From: an uncultured Acetobacteraceae bacterium | GTDB taxonomy: Bacteria; Pseudomonadota; Alphaproteobacteria; Acetobacterales; Acetobacteraceae | Direction: 5' to 3' | Length of the DNA stretch: 64,000 nucleotides | Assembly: GCA_903877125.1 (NCBI GenBank) | Contig: CAIRCM010000167.1 | Location: 1 to 64,000 of the forward strand | Part shown: piece by piece, positions 1-11,364 of the stretch | Position numbering within the stretch: position 1 is the stretch's first letter | Layout of the letters: the number at the start of each line of letters is the position of its first letter | Made by a program: the position numbers and the translations under genes | Notes under the pieces: generated by a model | Database searches by the model: none | What the model was told of the DNA's origin: nothing | What the model saw: only the letters and a program-made list of their open reading frames with translations

Positions 1-775
1 CCTTGCCGTCCTCGCCTTCGCCCAGCTCCTTCTGGATCGCCTTGAGCTGCTCGTTCAGGTAGTACTCGCGCTGCGTCTTCTCCATCTGCTTCTTGACGCG
101 GTTGCGGATCTTTTTCTCGACCTGCAACACGCCCATCTCGGATTCCATGTGGCCGAAGACCTTCTCCAGCCGGTCGCCGACCTTGGCGACCTCCAGAATC
201 TCCTGCTTTTCCGGAATCTTCAGGTTCAGATGGCTCGCCACCGTATCGGCGAGCTTCGACGGCTCCGAAATCTGGTTCAGCGAAACCAGCACCTCCGGCG
301 CGATCTTCTTGTTGAGCTTGATGTACTGCTCGAACTGGGTGACGACGCTGCGCCCCAGGGTTTCGATGTCTTTGCGGTCGGTGCCGGTATCCGGCATCGG
401 CTCGACCATCGCTTCGAAAAACGCCTCGGTCTCCTTGAAGCCGACGATCTTGGCGCGCTTGCCGCCTTCGACCAGCACCTTCACGGTGCCGTCCGGCAGT
501 TTCAGCAGCTGAAGAATCGTGGACACCGTGCCGATGCGATAGATGTCATCGACCGAGGGGTCGTCCTGCGTCGCGTTCTTCTGGGCGACGAGCAGAATCT
601 GCTTGTCTTCCTTCATCACCGCTTCCAGCGCGCGGACGGATTTTTCCCGCCCGACGAACAGCGGCACGATCATGTGCGGGAAGACGACGATGTCGCGCAG
701 CGGCAGCACGGCGAGCAGGTCGCCGCGGCCTGACTTTTCCGGCTTCTCGGGGATCGAACGATCAGTTTCCGTCAT
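1..775 (-). CDS. lon: ATP-dependent protease Lon, N-terminal part (truncated by window edge)
   Basis: Reverse strand is open from the ATG at 773-775 to the window edge; Lon N-domain-like translation; lies next to clpX-clpP-tig, the usual neighbourhood. Confidence 0.85.
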   Translation of the reverse strand, partial: MTETDRSIPEKPEKSGRGDLLAVLPLRDIVVFPHMIVPLFVGREKSVRALEAVMKEDKQILLVAQKNATQDDPSVDDIYRIGTVSTILQLLKLPDGTVKVLVEGGKRAKIVGFKETEAFFEAMVEPMPDTGTDRKDIETLGRSVVTQFEQYIKLNKKIAPEVLVSLNQISEPSKLADTVASHLNLKIPEKQEILEVAKVGDRLEKVFGHMESEMGVLQVEKKIRNRVKKQMEKTQREYYLNEQLKAIQKELGEGEDGK

Positions 776-934
776 AAAAGACCTCCTAAAGGACAGTCGG
801 CGCCCAGAATCCGCCCGATCAGTGGCTCGGATCGCGCCTTCACGGGGTTGTCATGCCCGAGGGTTGGAAGCGCATATCGGCGGCACGATGGCATGGCACA
901 AGACCTTGAAACACGTATTTGTACCCATGTGTCG

Positions 935-2188
935 CTACGCGCTGTGCTCCGCCCGCTCCTTGCCATACATATACAGCGGTGCCGCGCGGGATTCCGCCAC
1001 TTCGCCGTTGATCACGACCTCCTCGACACCGTCGAGACCCGGCAGATCGTACATGGTGGTCAGTAGAATCTGCTCCATGATCGACCGCAACCCACGCGCA
1101 CCGGTCTTGCGGGTGATGGCCCGAGCGGCGACGGCTTTGAGGGCGTCTTCGTTGAACGTGAGCTTGACCCCTTCCATCTCGAACAGGCGGGCGTACTGCT
1201 TGGTCAACGCGTTCTTCGGCTTGGTCAGAATCTCGACCAGCGCCTTCTCGTCCAGGTCTTCCAGCGTCGCGATCACCGGCAGACGACCGATGAATTCGGG
1301 GATGAGACCGAATTTCAGCAGATCCTCCGGTTCGACCTCGCGCAGGATGGTGCCCATGCGGCGTTCGTCGGGGTCGCGCACATCGGCGCCGTAGCCGATT
1401 CCCGAACCCTTGCCGCGATTGCCGATGATCCGTTCGAGGCCCGAGAACGCGCCGCCGCAGATGAACAGGATGTTGGTCGTGTCGACCTGCAGGAACTCCT
1501 GCTGCGGATGTTTCCGCCCGCCCTGGGGCGGAACCGAGGCGACGGTGCCTTCCATGATCTTCAGCAACGCCTGTTGCACGCCCTCACCCGACACGTCCCG
1601 GGTGATCGAGGGATTGTCCGACTTGCGGGAGATTTTATCGACCTCGTCGATGTAGACGATCCCGCGCTGCGCCCGTTCGACATTGTAGTCGGCCGCTTGC
1701 AGCAGCTTGAGGATGATGTTCTCGACGTCCTCACCCACGTAACCCGCTTCGGTCAACGTCGTCGCATCGGCCATCGTAAACGGCACGTCCAGAATCCGAG
1801 CGAGCGTTTGCGCCAACAGTGTCTTGCCGGAACCGGTGGGGCCCAGCAGCAGAATGTTCGATTTGGCGATCTCGACGTCGTTGTTCTTCGCCCCATGCGC
1901 CAACCGCTTGTAGTGATTGTGCACCGCGACGGACAGCACCTTCTTCGCGTGCGACTGGCCGATGACGTAGTCGTCCAGCACCTTGCAGATCTCGCGGGGG
2001 GTCGGCACCCCGTCGCGGGATTTCACCATATGGGTCTTGTGCTCTTCACGGATGATATCCATGCAGAGCTCCACGCACTCATCGCAGATGAACACCGTAG
2101 GACCGGCGATCAGCTTGCGTACCTCGTGCTGCGACTTGCCGCAGAACGAGCAATAGAGGGTGTTCTTCGAATCGCCGGACTTGCTCAT
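935..2188 (-). CDS. clpX: ATP-dependent Clp protease ATP-binding subunit ClpX
   Basis: [30 protein letters not shown] zinc finger, GPTGSGKT Walker A, IGRLPV; the ORF's first 10 codons (to 2218) are probably upstream of the true start. Confidence 0.97.
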   Translation of the reverse strand: MSKSGDSKNTLYCSFCGKSQHEVRKLIAGPTVFICDECVELCMDIIREEHKTHMVKSRDGVPTPREICKVLDDYVIGQSHAKKVLSVAVHNHYKRLAHGAKNNDVEIAKSNILLLGPTGSGKTLLAQTLARILDVPFTMADATTLTEAGYVGEDVENIILKLLQAADYNVERAQRGIVYIDEVDKISRKSDNPSITRDVSGEGVQQALLKIMEGTVASVPPQGGRKHPQQEFLQVDTTNILFICGGAFSGLERIIGNRGKGSGIGYGADVRDPDERRMGTILREVEPEDLLKFGLIPEFIGRLPVIATLEDLDEKALVEILTKPKNALTKQYARLFEMEGVKLTFNEDALKAVAARAITRKTGARGLRSIMEQILLTTMYDLPGLDGVEEVVINGEVAESRAAPLYMYGKERAEHSA

Positions 2189-2412
2189 GCGCACTCCTCC
2201 CCGGACGTCCGGGGGCACAATGGGGAATACTACCCCTCACTCGCGGCAGGGGACAAGGATGCCGTCGCGCCGATGTTGCGCTTCTGTGAAAGCGCACCGT
2301 CGCGAGTCGACCGAGATGCGGGAAACCCGTTGATTTTCCAGGCGATCGTCCGCCCCTGCTGCCAACCCGAAAAAGCCGGCATCAGGGACCGCACGTCGTG
2401 GGAATCGCTGGA

Positions 2413-3057
2413 TCAGCCTTTGGCGACATCGTCCGTCGCCGTCGGGCGGTTCTGCACGACCTCGTCGACGATGCCGAATTCCTTCGCTTCCTCGGCCGAC
2501 ATGTAGCTGTCGCGCTCCAACCGGCGTTCGATCGCTTCGATCGGCTGGCCGGTGTGGTGGACGTAGATCTCGTTCAGCCGCTTGCGCAGCGACAAAATCT
2601 CGCGCGCCTGGATCTCGATGTCGGTCGCTTGGCCCTGCGCCCCGCCAGAGGGCTGATGCACCATCACGCGCGCGTTCGGCAGTGCATAGCGCTTGCCTTT
2701 GGCGCCGGCGCAAAGCAGCAGGCTGCCCATCGACGCGGCCTGCCCGATGCAAACCGTGCTGACCGGGCTGCGGATGTACTGCATCGTGTCGTAGATCGCG
2801 AGACCGGCCGACACCACGCCGCCCGGGCTGTTGATGTAGAAGGAGATGTCCTTCGACGGGTTTTCCGATTCGAGGAACAGCAACTGCGCGCAGATCAGCG
2901 AGCTGACCTGATCGAACACCGCACCGGTCAGAAAGATGATCCGCTGCTTCAGCAGCAGGGAGTAAATGTCATAGGCGCGTTCGCCGCGGGCGGTCTGCTC
3001 GACGACCATCGGCACCAGATTGTTGGCGTAGATTTCCACCGGATCGCGGTCGTACAT
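2413..3057 (-). CDS. clpP: ATP-dependent Clp protease proteolytic subunit ClpP
   Basis: Catalytic [35 protein letters not shown]; adjacent to clpX and tig. Confidence 0.97.
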   Translation of the reverse strand: MYDRDPVEIYANNLVPMVVEQTARGERAYDIYSLLLKQRIIFLTGAVFDQVSSLICAQLLFLESENPSKDISFYINSPGGVVSAGLAIYDTMQYIRSPVSTVCIGQAASMGSLLLCAGAKGKRYALPNARVMVHQPSGGAQGQATDIEIQAREILSLRKRLNEIYVHHTGQPIEAIERRLERDSYMSAEEAKEFGIVDEVVQNRPTATDDVAKG

Positions 3058-3147
3058 GATAAGCCCTTTGGCAATTTGGGTTCGCAGCGCCCTGCAACAT
3101 GGGGGCGGTCCGCGCGGAAGTCACCCCCCGCGCGTGGCCGGCTTCGA

Positions 3148-4551
3148 TTATTCCGTGGCTTCAGAAACGGGCGCATCGGCCGGGGCAGTTGCCTCCTCCG
3201 GTTCCTGCGACAGTTCCTCGATGCTCACGATCTCATCGGTGACATTCGCGAGTTCGAGCACGAAATCGACCACTTTGTCCTCGTAGATCGGGCCGCGGAT
3301 GTTCTCCGCCACCTGAGGATATTTGCGGAACAGTTCCATCATCTGCGCTTCCTGGCCGGGATAGCGCGAGGCTTCCGCCCGGATGGCGCGATTCATCTCC
3401 TCGGGGCTGACAGACAGACCGTTGATACGGCCGATGTCGTTCAGCAGCAGGCCAAGACGCACGCGGCGTTCGGCGATCGCACGGTATTCGGCCCGCAACG
3501 TGTCGTCGTCCTTGCCCTGATCGCCCGCATCCAGCTTGCCGGCTTCCTTGTCGGCCACGATCCGTTGCCAGATCTGGTCGAATTCCATGTTCGTCATGGT
3601 CTCCGGCGTCGGGAAGCTCGCCAGATCGGTCAGCGCGTCCAGCAGCGCGCGCTTCAGCCGCATGCGGGCAATCTGGTCGTACTCGGCCTGCATCCGTTCA
3701 GTGATCGCCGTGCGCAGCTCGTCCAACGACTCCAGGCCCATCTTCTGGGCAAGCTCATCGTCGATGGTGGCCGGCACACTCTTGCGCAGCTGCTTCACCG
3801 TCACGTCGAAGGTCGCTTCCTTGCCCGCGAGGTGCGCCGCGTTGTACTCGGCCGGGAACGTCACGGTAATCGTCCGCTCCTCCCCCGCCTTGGCGCCCAC
3901 CAGTTGCTCGGCGAAGCCCGGGATGAAGCCGGTGCCGCCGATATCGACATCGATGTCGCTCGCCGCACCGCCATCGAACGGCACGCCGTCGATCTTGCCC
4001 AGGAAGTCGACCGTCAGCACATCGCCATCGATCGCACCCTGGTTGTCGCCGCGCGCAGCCAAATCTTCATCGGTCAGTTCGACCAGATTCCGCTGGCGGG
4101 CAGCGAGGTTGGCCACCGCCTCATCGATCTTTTCCGCCGCCACCACGGCCTTCTTGCGGGTCAGGGCGATCGAGCCGAAATCCGGCATCGGGATTTCCGG
4201 CAGCACTTCCATCTCGATCTGGAAGGTCAGATCGACGGCGGGCGAGGCCTTGGCCGCGTCAGCGTCCACACCTTCGATCTTCGGCTGCAGCGCCGGGCGC
4301 AGGCCGTTGTCTTCCACAACTTTGCGGGTCGCTTCGTTCACCTGCTCATCGGCGATTTCAGCGGCGACCGCGACGCCATAGCGCTGCTTGACCACCGGCA
4401 TCGGGATCTTGCCCGGCCGGAAACCGGGCAGCCGCAACTGCTTGCCCAGGCTGGTCAGCCGCGCCAGACGACGGCTTTCGATGTCCGCGGCCGGCACGAC
4501 GATCGCGTATGCGCGCTTCAGCCCGTCGGAAAGAGTCTCGGTAACCTGCAT
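3148..4551 (-). CDS. tig: Trigger factor (peptidyl-prolyl isomerase chaperone)
   Basis: MQVTETLSDGLKRAYAIVVPA...GFRPGKIPMPVVKQRYG; synteny with clpP/clpX. Confidence 0.96.
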   Translation of the reverse strand: MQVTETLSDGLKRAYAIVVPAADIESRRLARLTSLGKQLRLPGFRPGKIPMPVVKQRYGVAVAAEIADEQVNEATRKVVEDNGLRPALQPKIEGVDADAAKASPAVDLTFQIEMEVLPEIPMPDFGSIALTRKKAVVAAEKIDEAVANLAARQRNLVELTDEDLAARGDNQGAIDGDVLTVDFLGKIDGVPFDGGAASDIDVDIGGTGFIPGFAEQLVGAKAGEERTITVTFPAEYNAAHLAGKEATFDVTVKQLRKSVPATIDDELAQKMGLESLDELRTAITERMQAEYDQIARMRLKRALLDALTDLASFPTPETMTNMEFDQIWQRIVADKEAGKLDAGDQGKDDDTLRAEYRAIAERRVRLGLLLNDIGRINGLSVSPEEMNRAIRAEASRYPGQEAQMMELFRKYPQVAENIRGPIYEDKVVDFVLELANVTDEIVSIEELSQEPEEATAPADAPVSEATE

Positions 4552-4590
4552 ATGCCCGCGAATCCTATGTCACTACGCGCCGGACGGCGG

Positions 4591-4674
4591 TGGTGCGGGC
4601 GAAGGGACTTGAACCCCCACGGCTTGCGCCACCAGAACCTAAATCTGGCGTGTCTACCATTTCACCACGCCCGC
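4591..4674 (-). tRNA. tRNA-Leu (anticodon UAG), CCA encoded
   Basis: GCGGGCG...CGCCCGC acceptor stem, anticodon stem CCAGA-TTTAGGT-TCTGG, GGTTCAAGTCC T-arm, 3' CCA. Confidence 0.93.
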
Positions 4675-4786
4675 GCCGCCAAGGCTGAAAGCGTCCGGGT
4701 CCAGACGGATTTCACCATCCCACGACCGCGAACGCGGCGCTTTAGCGCAGGCCGTTGCGCAGGACAAGCGCGATCCGCGCGACCAA

Positions 4787-7273
4787 CTAGCAATCCTCGT
4801 CCCGCTCCGTCCGCCGTACCAGGATCTCCCGCTTCCCCGCATGATTGGCCGGAGAGATAATTCCCTCCTTCTCCATCTGCTCGATCAGCTTCGCCGCGCG
4901 GTTGTACCCTATGTTTAAGTGACGCTGGATGAACGATGTCGAGGCCTTGCCTTCCCGCGCGATGACCGCCACCGCCTGGTCGAACAGGCCCTTCTCGCCC
5001 TCGCTGGCGTCCAGAATGCTTGGCGGGCTGGCGTCGGGATCTGGGGCTTCGGTGACTTCCTCGACATAGGCCGGGCCGCCCTGTTCGCGCAGGAAGGCGA
5101 CCACTGCCTCGACCTCCGCGTCCGAGACGAAGGGGCCGTGGATGCGGGAAATCCGGCCGGCGCCGGGCATGAACAGCATGTCGCCCATGCCGAGCAGCTG
5201 TTCCGCCCCCTGCTCGCCAAGGATGGTGCGGCTGTCGAATTTGCTGATCACCTGGAAGCTGATCCGGGTGGGGAAGTTGGCCTTGATGGTGCCGGTGATC
5301 ACGTCGACCGACGGGCGCTGCGTCGCCATGATCACGTGGATCCCGGCGGCCCGCGCCATTTGCGCCAGGCGCTGCACGGCTTGCTCGATATCCTTGCCGG
5401 CCACCATCATCAAATCGGCCATTTCGTCGACAACGACGACGATGAAGGGCAGCGGCTTCAGCGCCAGCGGCTGTTCCTCGAACACCGGGCTGCCGGTGTC
5501 CGGATCGAAGCCCGTCTGCACCTTGCGGGTCACGACCTCGCCCTTGGCACGGGCTTCCAGCACCCGGTCGTTGTAGCCGCCAACACTGCGCACGCCCAAC
5601 TGCGACATCGCGCGATAGCGACGCTCCATCTCCCGCACCGTCCATTTCAGCGCGATCACTGCCTTGGCCGGTTCGGTCACGACCGGCGACAGCAGATGCG
5701 GGATGCCTTCGTAAATCGACAGCTCCAGCATCTTCGGATCGATCAGAATCAGCCGGCACTGCTCGGGCGAGAGGCGGTAGAGCAGCGACAGGATCATCGC
5801 GTTCACACCCACCGATTTGCCCGACCCGGTGGTGCCGGCGATCATAAGATGCGGCATCCGCGCGAGGTCGGCGACGATCGAGGTCCCGCCGATGTTCTTG
5901 CCCAAAGCCAGCACCAGCTTGCCGGAGGCGTTCTGGACCTCCGGACTGGACAGGATTTCGCTCAGGTAGACGGTTTCGCGGCGGGCGTTCGGGACCTCGA
6001 TGCCGATCACGTTGCGGCCCGGGACGGTCGCGATCCGGACCGCGACAACCGAAAGACTGCGCGCGACATCGTCGGCCCGCCCGATCACGCGGGCACTGCG
6101 GATGCCCGGCGCGGGTTCGAGTTCATAGAGCGTCACCACCGGCCCCGGGCGGATTTCGACGATGCTGCCCTGCACGCCGTAATCGGAGAGGACCGATTCC
6201 AGCAGCCGCGCATTGCCTTGCAGCGCTTCCTCGGTCGGACCGGTGATCACACGCGCCGGTGGATCCTTGAGCAGGCTCAGCGGCGGCATCCGCCAATTGG
6301 ATTCCGATAGCGGCAGATCTTCCTGCACCGGCTTGCGAGCGCCAGACGGCTCCTTGCGCGCGTGCACGATGGGCACGGCGGGCGTGGGCGGAACCGGCGC
6401 AGCCATCGGCGGCTGCGGCAGGGGCGGCTGCGGAATCCGCGGCGCTTCGCCGTCCGCATCCTCCCGGGTCCGGCTGCGCGGCGTCGGCGCCGGCCGCGGC
6501 ACGGCGGGTCGCATGACCGTTGGCGGCGGCGACACCTCGGGCTCCAAAGGCGTGGTGCGATCGACGATGGTCGACAGCCAGGCCGAAGGCGCGACGCGCC
6601 GGGACCGACGCGCGAGGGCGCCCGCGGCCTCAATGCCGCCGGTCATGCCCATGCGTGCGGCGGCGGCGGTGAACCGCCCGGCCATCCGCCACTCCCCGCG
6701 CGAAAGCCCCAGACTCATGATTGTCAGGCCAGCGGTCATGGCGACGCCGATCGCCCAGACGCACGCTACCCCGACCGGCCCGAACAGCGATTGCCCGGTG
6801 CCGATCGCAGACTGCGACAGCAAGGCCCCAATCGCGCCGCCAAGCCCGGATGCCGTGGGCCAGCCCAGATGCTGCGAACCGGGTAGACTGGCGACGACTG
6901 CCGCCAGCAGCGGCAGTGCCGCGAGCAGAGACGCCAGACGTCCGGCGAAATGGCCGATCCCGCGATGCGAGCCGATGCGCCAGGCCCAGGTCAGCATGGC
7001 CAATCCCACCAGCGCGCCGGCCACACCGAAACCCTGCAACAGCAGATCGGCGACGATCGCACCGCCCAGCCCGGCGAGATTGGCGGCATGCCGGGTGGTT
7101 GCGGTGTTCAGCGACGGGTCCAACTGATTGTAGGTCACCAGCGCCACCAACAGCGCGAGTCCCGCCATAGCCAGCAAAATGCCCCCGGCCTCCGCGGACC
7201 AGCGACCGATCTGCGCCTTTAACTCGGTGGGGGCGAAGCTGCGCGCCTCCATATTCGGGGATCGGCTGGCCAT
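4787..7273 (-). CDS. ftsK: DNA translocase FtsK
   Basis: 828 aa; N-terminal TM segments, GTTGSGKSVGVNAMILSLLYR Walker A, VVVDEMADLMM, C-terminal gamma winged helix (STSFIQRHLNIGYNRAAKLIEQMEKEGII). Confidence 0.96.
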   Translation of the reverse strand: MASRSPNMEARSFAPTELKAQIGRWSAEAGGILLAMAGLALLVALVTYNQLDPSLNTATTRHAANLAGLGGAIVADLLLQGFGVAGALVGLAMLTWAWRIGSHRGIGHFAGRLASLLAALPLLAAVVASLPGSQHLGWPTASGLGGAIGALLSQSAIGTGQSLFGPVGVACVWAIGVAMTAGLTIMSLGLSRGEWRMAGRFTAAAARMGMTGGIEAAGALARRSRRVAPSAWLSTIVDRTTPLEPEVSPPPTVMRPAVPRPAPTPRSRTREDADGEAPRIPQPPLPQPPMAAPVPPTPAVPIVHARKEPSGARKPVQEDLPLSESNWRMPPLSLLKDPPARVITGPTEEALQGNARLLESVLSDYGVQGSIVEIRPGPVVTLYELEPAPGIRSARVIGRADDVARSLSVVAVRIATVPGRNVIGIEVPNARRETVYLSEILSSPEVQNASGKLVLALGKNIGGTSIVADLARMPHLMIAGTTGSGKSVGVNAMILSLLYRLSPEQCRLILIDPKMLELSIYEGIPHLLSPVVTEPAKAVIALKWTVREMERRYRAMSQLGVRSVGGYNDRVLEARAKGEVVTRKVQTGFDPDTGSPVFEEQPLALKPLPFIVVVVDEMADLMMVAGKDIEQAVQRLAQMARAAGIHVIMATQRPSVDVITGTIKANFPTRISFQVISKFDSRTILGEQGAEQLLGMGDMLFMPGAGRISRIHGPFVSDAEVEAVVAFLREQGGPAYVEEVTEAPDPDASPPSILDASEGEKGLFDQAVAVIAREGKASTSFIQRHLNIGYNRAAKLIEQMEKEGIISPANHAGKREILVRRTERDEDC

Positions 7274-7500
7274 GTCTCTTCCCTGACGCGAAGCCCAACT
7301 TCGGGCGTGCAGTCAAATATAGCTCGGAAGTGCCTGAAAAATAAAGCGGGATTGTGCCAAGTGGCACATGGCCGCGGGGCCCGTCGGGGATTGGTCGCGA
7401 AAAAGTGAACACGGCCCGATTTTAGTACCGTATGCAACGAATTATCTGTACCGCCGCATCCCTGGTTTCGAAACGCCTCAGCCCCGGGTTTGAAGCGATG

Positions 7501-8745
7501 CGATATCCGCTCGATACCATATTCAAACGCCTCATCGTGCATGGCCGTTTGACGGTCCGGTGGCCGGATGGAAGGCTCACGGCCTACGGTGGCCAGCCCG
7601 GCCCACGCGCGGCAATCCACCTGACCACCCGGCGCAGCGTCTGGCGTCTGTTGTTGGATCCGGCATTGGCAGCAGGCGAGACCTACATGGACCGGTCAAT
7701 GGTGCTGGAGGATGGCAGCATCTTCGAACTGCTCGACATTTTCATGACGAACATCGCCGCCAACCGCTCCGGCAATCCTTTGATCCGGCCATGGAATGCC
7801 TTCCGCGCACTCCGGCGGCGTGTGGATCAGTACAATCCGATCCCACGGTCGATGACGAACGTGGCGCATCACTATGACCTGCACGGCCGCCTTTACAGCC
7901 TGTTCCTCGATCGCGACCGGCAGTATTCGTGCGGCTACTTCCGCACGGGGCAGGAAACGCTCGAAGCCGCACAGGCTGCGAAAAAGCGGCATATCGCGGC
8001 CAAGCTGTGTCTGGACCGGCCGGACCTCGAGGTGCTCGATATCGGCTGCGGCTGGGGCGGCATGGCGCTGACCCTCGCGCGCGATTTCGGCGCCCGCGTC
8101 ACCGGCATCACGTTGTCGCGGGAGCAATTGGCCGAAGCACGCGCCCGCGCCGAGCGGGAAGGGTTGGCCGATCGGGTCACGTTCGAACTGCGCGACTATC
8201 GCACGCTGGACCGCACCTTCGATCGCATCGTGTCGGTCGGCATGTTCGAACATGTCGGCGTCAACCATTACCGGACCTTCTTCGACCGCCTCGCCTGCTG
8301 CCTCGAGCCCGGCGGGATCGCCCTGATCCACGCCATCGGCCGAGCACATGGGCCCGGCGTCACGAATCCCTGGATCGCGAAATACATCTTCCCCGGCGGC
8401 TACTGCCCGGCTTTGTCGGAGGTGATGCCGAACGTGGAAAAAAGCGGCCTGCTCGTCGCCGACATCGAAATTCTGCGGCTGCACTACGCCGAGACCCTGC
8501 GTCACTGGCGCTGGCGCTTCGCCGCCAACCGCGACACCATCGCCACGCTGTACGACGACCGGTTCTGCCGGATGTTCGAGTTCTATCTCGCGGCCGCGGA
8601 ACTAAGCTTCCGGCGGGAGGACCAGATGGTGTTCCAGTTGCAACTTGCGCACCGGATCGACGCCGTTCCAGTGACCCGCGATTATATGCAGCGCATTGAG
8701 GATTTGGCCGAACCGTCCCCGATGTCCCCGCTATCCACAGCCTGA
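7501..8745 (+). CDS. cfa: Cyclopropane-fatty-acyl-phospholipid synthase / SAM methyltransferase
   Basis: VLDIGCGWGGMALTLARDFGARVTGITLS and FDRIVSVGMFEHVG; ORF opens at 7432, but ATG 7501 fits the family N-terminus better. Confidence 0.88.
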   Translation, partial: RYPLDTIFKRLIVHGRLTVRWPDGRLTAYGGQPGPRAAIHLTTRRSVWRLLLDPALAAGETYMDRSMVLEDGSIFELLDIFMTNIAANRSGNPLIRPWNAFRALRRRVDQYNPIPRSMTNVAHHYDLHGRLYSLFLDRDRQYSCGYFRTGQETLEAAQAAKKRHIAAKLCLDRPDLEVLDIGCGWGGMALTLARDFGARVTGITLSREQLAEARARAEREGLADRVTFELRDYRTLDRTFDRIVSVGMFEHVGVNHYRTFFDRLACCLEPGGIALIHAIGRAHGPGVTNPWIAKYIFPGGYCPALSEVMPNVEKSGLLVADIEILRLHYAETLRHWRWRFAANRDTIATLYDDRFCRMFEFYLAAAELSFRREDQMVFQLQLAHRIDAVPVTRDYMQRIEDLAEPSPMSPLSTA

Positions 8746-8789
8746 CAATGCTGTCGTGTGGTGCTCGGCACGCCTAGTCTGGCGATATC

Positions 8790-10289
8790 ATGAACAGTAT
8801 CGCCGATTCGCCGCTCCTGGGCCTGTCCCAGCGCCTCCCGCCCTCCAACATGCAGGCCGAGCAGGCACTGCTCGGGGCGTTGTTGGCGAATAACCGCGCC
8901 TATGAGCGGGTGTCGGAGTTCCTGGCCCCGGAGCATTTCGCCGATCCCATCCACGGCCGCATCTATCAGTCCATCGCCCGCCGGATCGAGGCCGGGCAGT
9001 TGGCCGACGCGGTGACGCTGAAGGCGGAATTCGAGCACGCTGGCGTGCTGGAGGAGGTCGGCGGCACCCAGTACCTCGCGCAATTGCTGACCGCGATGGT
9101 CGGCATCATCAACGCCGGGGAATACGGGCGGACGATCTACGACGCCTGGCTGCGCCGGCAGTTGATCGACGTGGGCGAAACCGTGGTCAACAACGCCTTC
9201 GGTGCCGACGCCGAACTGGACGGCATCCAGCAGATCGAGGCGGCGGAACAATCGCTGTTTCAGCTCGCCACCGAGGGCGGCAGCAACGGCGGGTTCGTCA
9301 CCTTCGAACGCGCGCTGACCGACGCCATCCTGGGCGCCGAACGGTCGTTCCGCCGCGCTGGCCACGTGTCCGGCCTGACCACGGGGCTGCGCGATCTGGA
9401 CGCCAAAACCGGCGGCCTGCATCCGTCGGACCTGCTGATCCTCGCCGGCCGTCCTGGTATGGGCAAGACCGCGCTGGCGACCAAAATCGCCTTTGGCGGT
9501 GCCAAGGCCTTGCTGGACGAGGCCCGCGCGGCCGATCCGCAAACGCTGCCCCGCGCGCAGGTCGCCCTGTTCTCGCTGGAAATGAGCTGCGAGCAGTTGG
9601 CCACCCGTCTCTTGTCCGAGGAGGCGCGCGTGTCCGGCGACCGTATCCGCCGCGGCGATATCGGCCAGAAGGAATTCGACAAGTTCGTGCAGGTCTCGCG
9701 GGAGATTTCCGCCCTGCCAATCCAGATCGACGACACCCCGGCGATCACGATGTCCGCTTTGCGCACCCGCTGCCGGCGGCTGAAACGCACCAAGGGCCTC
9801 GCACTGGTGGTGGTCGACTACCTCCAGCTCATGCGCCCGTCCGCCGGGACGCGGCCGGAAAACCGGGTGCTGGAAATCAGCCAGATCACCCAAGGTCTGA
9901 AAGCGCTGGCCAAGGAATTGTCCGTGCCGGTGATCGCGCTGTCCCAGTTGTCGCGCGCGGTGGAAAGCCGGGAGGACAAGCGGCCGCAATTGTCCGATCT
10001 GCGTGAATCCGGCACCATCGAACAGGACGCCGACGCGGTGATGTTCATCTACCGCGACGAATACTATCTGGCGCAGCGGGCGCCGAAGCAGATGGGCTTC
10101 GATTCCGAGGACAAATATCAGACGGCCCTGAGCAAATGGCAGGCGGACATGGAACAGGTCCACAACAAGGCCGAGCTGATCCTGGCGAAGAACCGACATG
10201 GTCCGACCGGCATGGTGCCGCTGTATTTCGAAGGCGAGTTCACCCGGTTCGGCGACCTCGATCAGGCACATGAGGACTATGTGGGGTGA
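8790..10289 (+). CDS. dnaB: Replicative DNA helicase DnaB
   Basis: PPSNMQAEQALLGALLANN, AGRPGMGKTALA Walker A, VVVDYLQLM, SQLSRAVE. Confidence 0.97.
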   Translation: MNSIADSPLLGLSQRLPPSNMQAEQALLGALLANNRAYERVSEFLAPEHFADPIHGRIYQSIARRIEAGQLADAVTLKAEFEHAGVLEEVGGTQYLAQLLTAMVGIINAGEYGRTIYDAWLRRQLIDVGETVVNNAFGADAELDGIQQIEAAEQSLFQLATEGGSNGGFVTFERALTDAILGAERSFRRAGHVSGLTTGLRDLDAKTGGLHPSDLLILAGRPGMGKTALATKIAFGGAKALLDEARAADPQTLPRAQVALFSLEMSCEQLATRLLSEEARVSGDRIRRGDIGQKEFDKFVQVSREISALPIQIDDTPAITMSALRTRCRRLKRTKGLALVVVDYLQLMRPSAGTRPENRVLEISQITQGLKALAKELSVPVIALSQLSRAVESREDKRPQLSDLRESGTIEQDADAVMFIYRDEYYLAQRAPKQMGFDSEDKYQTALSKWQADMEQVHNKAELILAKNRHGPTGMVPLYFEGEFTRFGDLDQAHEDYVG

Positions 10290-11364
10290 GCCCGCGCCCG
10301 CCGGCGCCACCGGCGTCGTGCATGTCGACCTCTCGGCCATCGTCGCGAACTGGCGGCTGCTGTGCGCCCGCCATCCCGGCGGCCCGGTGGCGGGCGTTCT
10401 GAAAGCCGACGGCTACGGCCTCGGCGCTGGCCCGATCGCTCGGGCACTGCACGACGCCGGGTGCCGGCATTTTTTCGTCGCACTGTTGCGGGAAGCGCTG
10501 GCGATCCGGTCGGTTGTTCCCGGTGCCATGCTGGCGGTACTGAACGGGCTGGTTCCCGGCAGCGAGGCAGATTACGTCGCGCATGACATCACCCCCGTAC
10601 TGGGTTCCCTCGCGGAGATCGACGCCTGGGCACCGACCGGGCGGCCGGCGATCCTGCATATCGACACCGGAATGTCGCGTCTGGGTCTCGATGCGGGAGA
10701 ACTCGCTGTGCTCCAGCAGGACCACGCGCGGCTGGCGGGGATGGGACCGCGTTACGTCATGACCCACCTCGTGTCGTCCGAGGTGACGCATGACCCGCTC
10801 AACACGCACCAACGCCAGCGGTTCGAGGCCGCCTGCGCCCTGCTGCCGCCGGCGCCGCGCAGTTTCGCCAATTCGTCGGGCATATTTTTGGGGAGGGCGT
10901 TCGGCTCCGACCTCGCGCGCCCCGGCGCGGCACTGTTCGGCATCAACCCGACGCCGGGTCTGCCAAACCCGATGCGCCAAGTGGTCCGACTGATGGGACG
11001 GGTGCTGGCGGTGCGCGCAATCCCGGCCGGCGCCGGCGTCGGCTATAACGCGACCTGGACCGCCATGCGTCCCAGTCGCATCGCGACGGTCGGAATTGGC
11101 TACGCGGATGGCTGGCAACGCAGATTGTCCGGACGTGCGTTCGCATATTTTGACGGCGTCCCGGTCCCGCTGGTAGGCCGTGTGTCCATGGACCTCACAA
11201 CCTTCGACGTCACCGACTTGCCGGGTATCGAGCCCGGTGCGTGGCTGGAATTCCTCGGACCGCACCAGACCCAGGACGATGTCGCCGCCCACGCCGGCAC
11301 CAACGGGTATGAGATACTGACGTCTCTCGCTTTACGGCTGCCACGGGTTTACGAAGCGGCGTGA
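10270..11364 (+). CDS. alr: Alanine racemase
   Basis: VLKADGYGLGAGPIARAL PLP lysine motif, HIDTGMSRLGL, GRVSMDLTTFDVTD; start chosen inside ORF 10198..11364. Confidence 0.93.
   Translation: MRTMWGEPAPAGATGVVHVDLSAIVANWRLLCARHPGGPVAGVLKADGYGLGAGPIARALHDAGCRHFFVALLREALAIRSVVPGAMLAVLNGLVPGSEADYVAHDITPVLGSLAEIDAWAPTGRPAILHIDTGMSRLGLDAGELAVLQQDHARLAGMGPRYVMTHLVSSEVTHDPLNTHQRQRFEAACALLPPAPRSFANSSGIFLGRAFGSDLARPGAALFGINPTPGLPNPMRQVVRLMGRVLAVRAIPAGAGVGYNATWTAMRPSRIATVGIGYADGWQRRLSGRAFAYFDGVPVPLVGRVSMDLTTFDVTDLPGIEPGAWLEFLGPHQTQDDVAAHAGTNGYEILTSLALRLPRVYEAA

Noticed and set aside
2398-4860. 820-aa plus-strand ORF antisense to clpP, tig and the tRNA
   Set aside because: Composition is Arg/His/Gln-rich shadow translation of high-GC coding DNA; the opposite strand has unmistakable clpP and tig, and the ORF reads through a tRNA gene
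7362-7377. TGGCAC in the ftsK-cfa intergenic region as a sigma-54 promoter
   Set aside because: The -12 GC is not at GG-N10-GC spacing; the site is better described as a dyad
8682-10340. 552-aa minus-strand ORF
   Set aside because: Antisense shadow of dnaB; no recognisable domain
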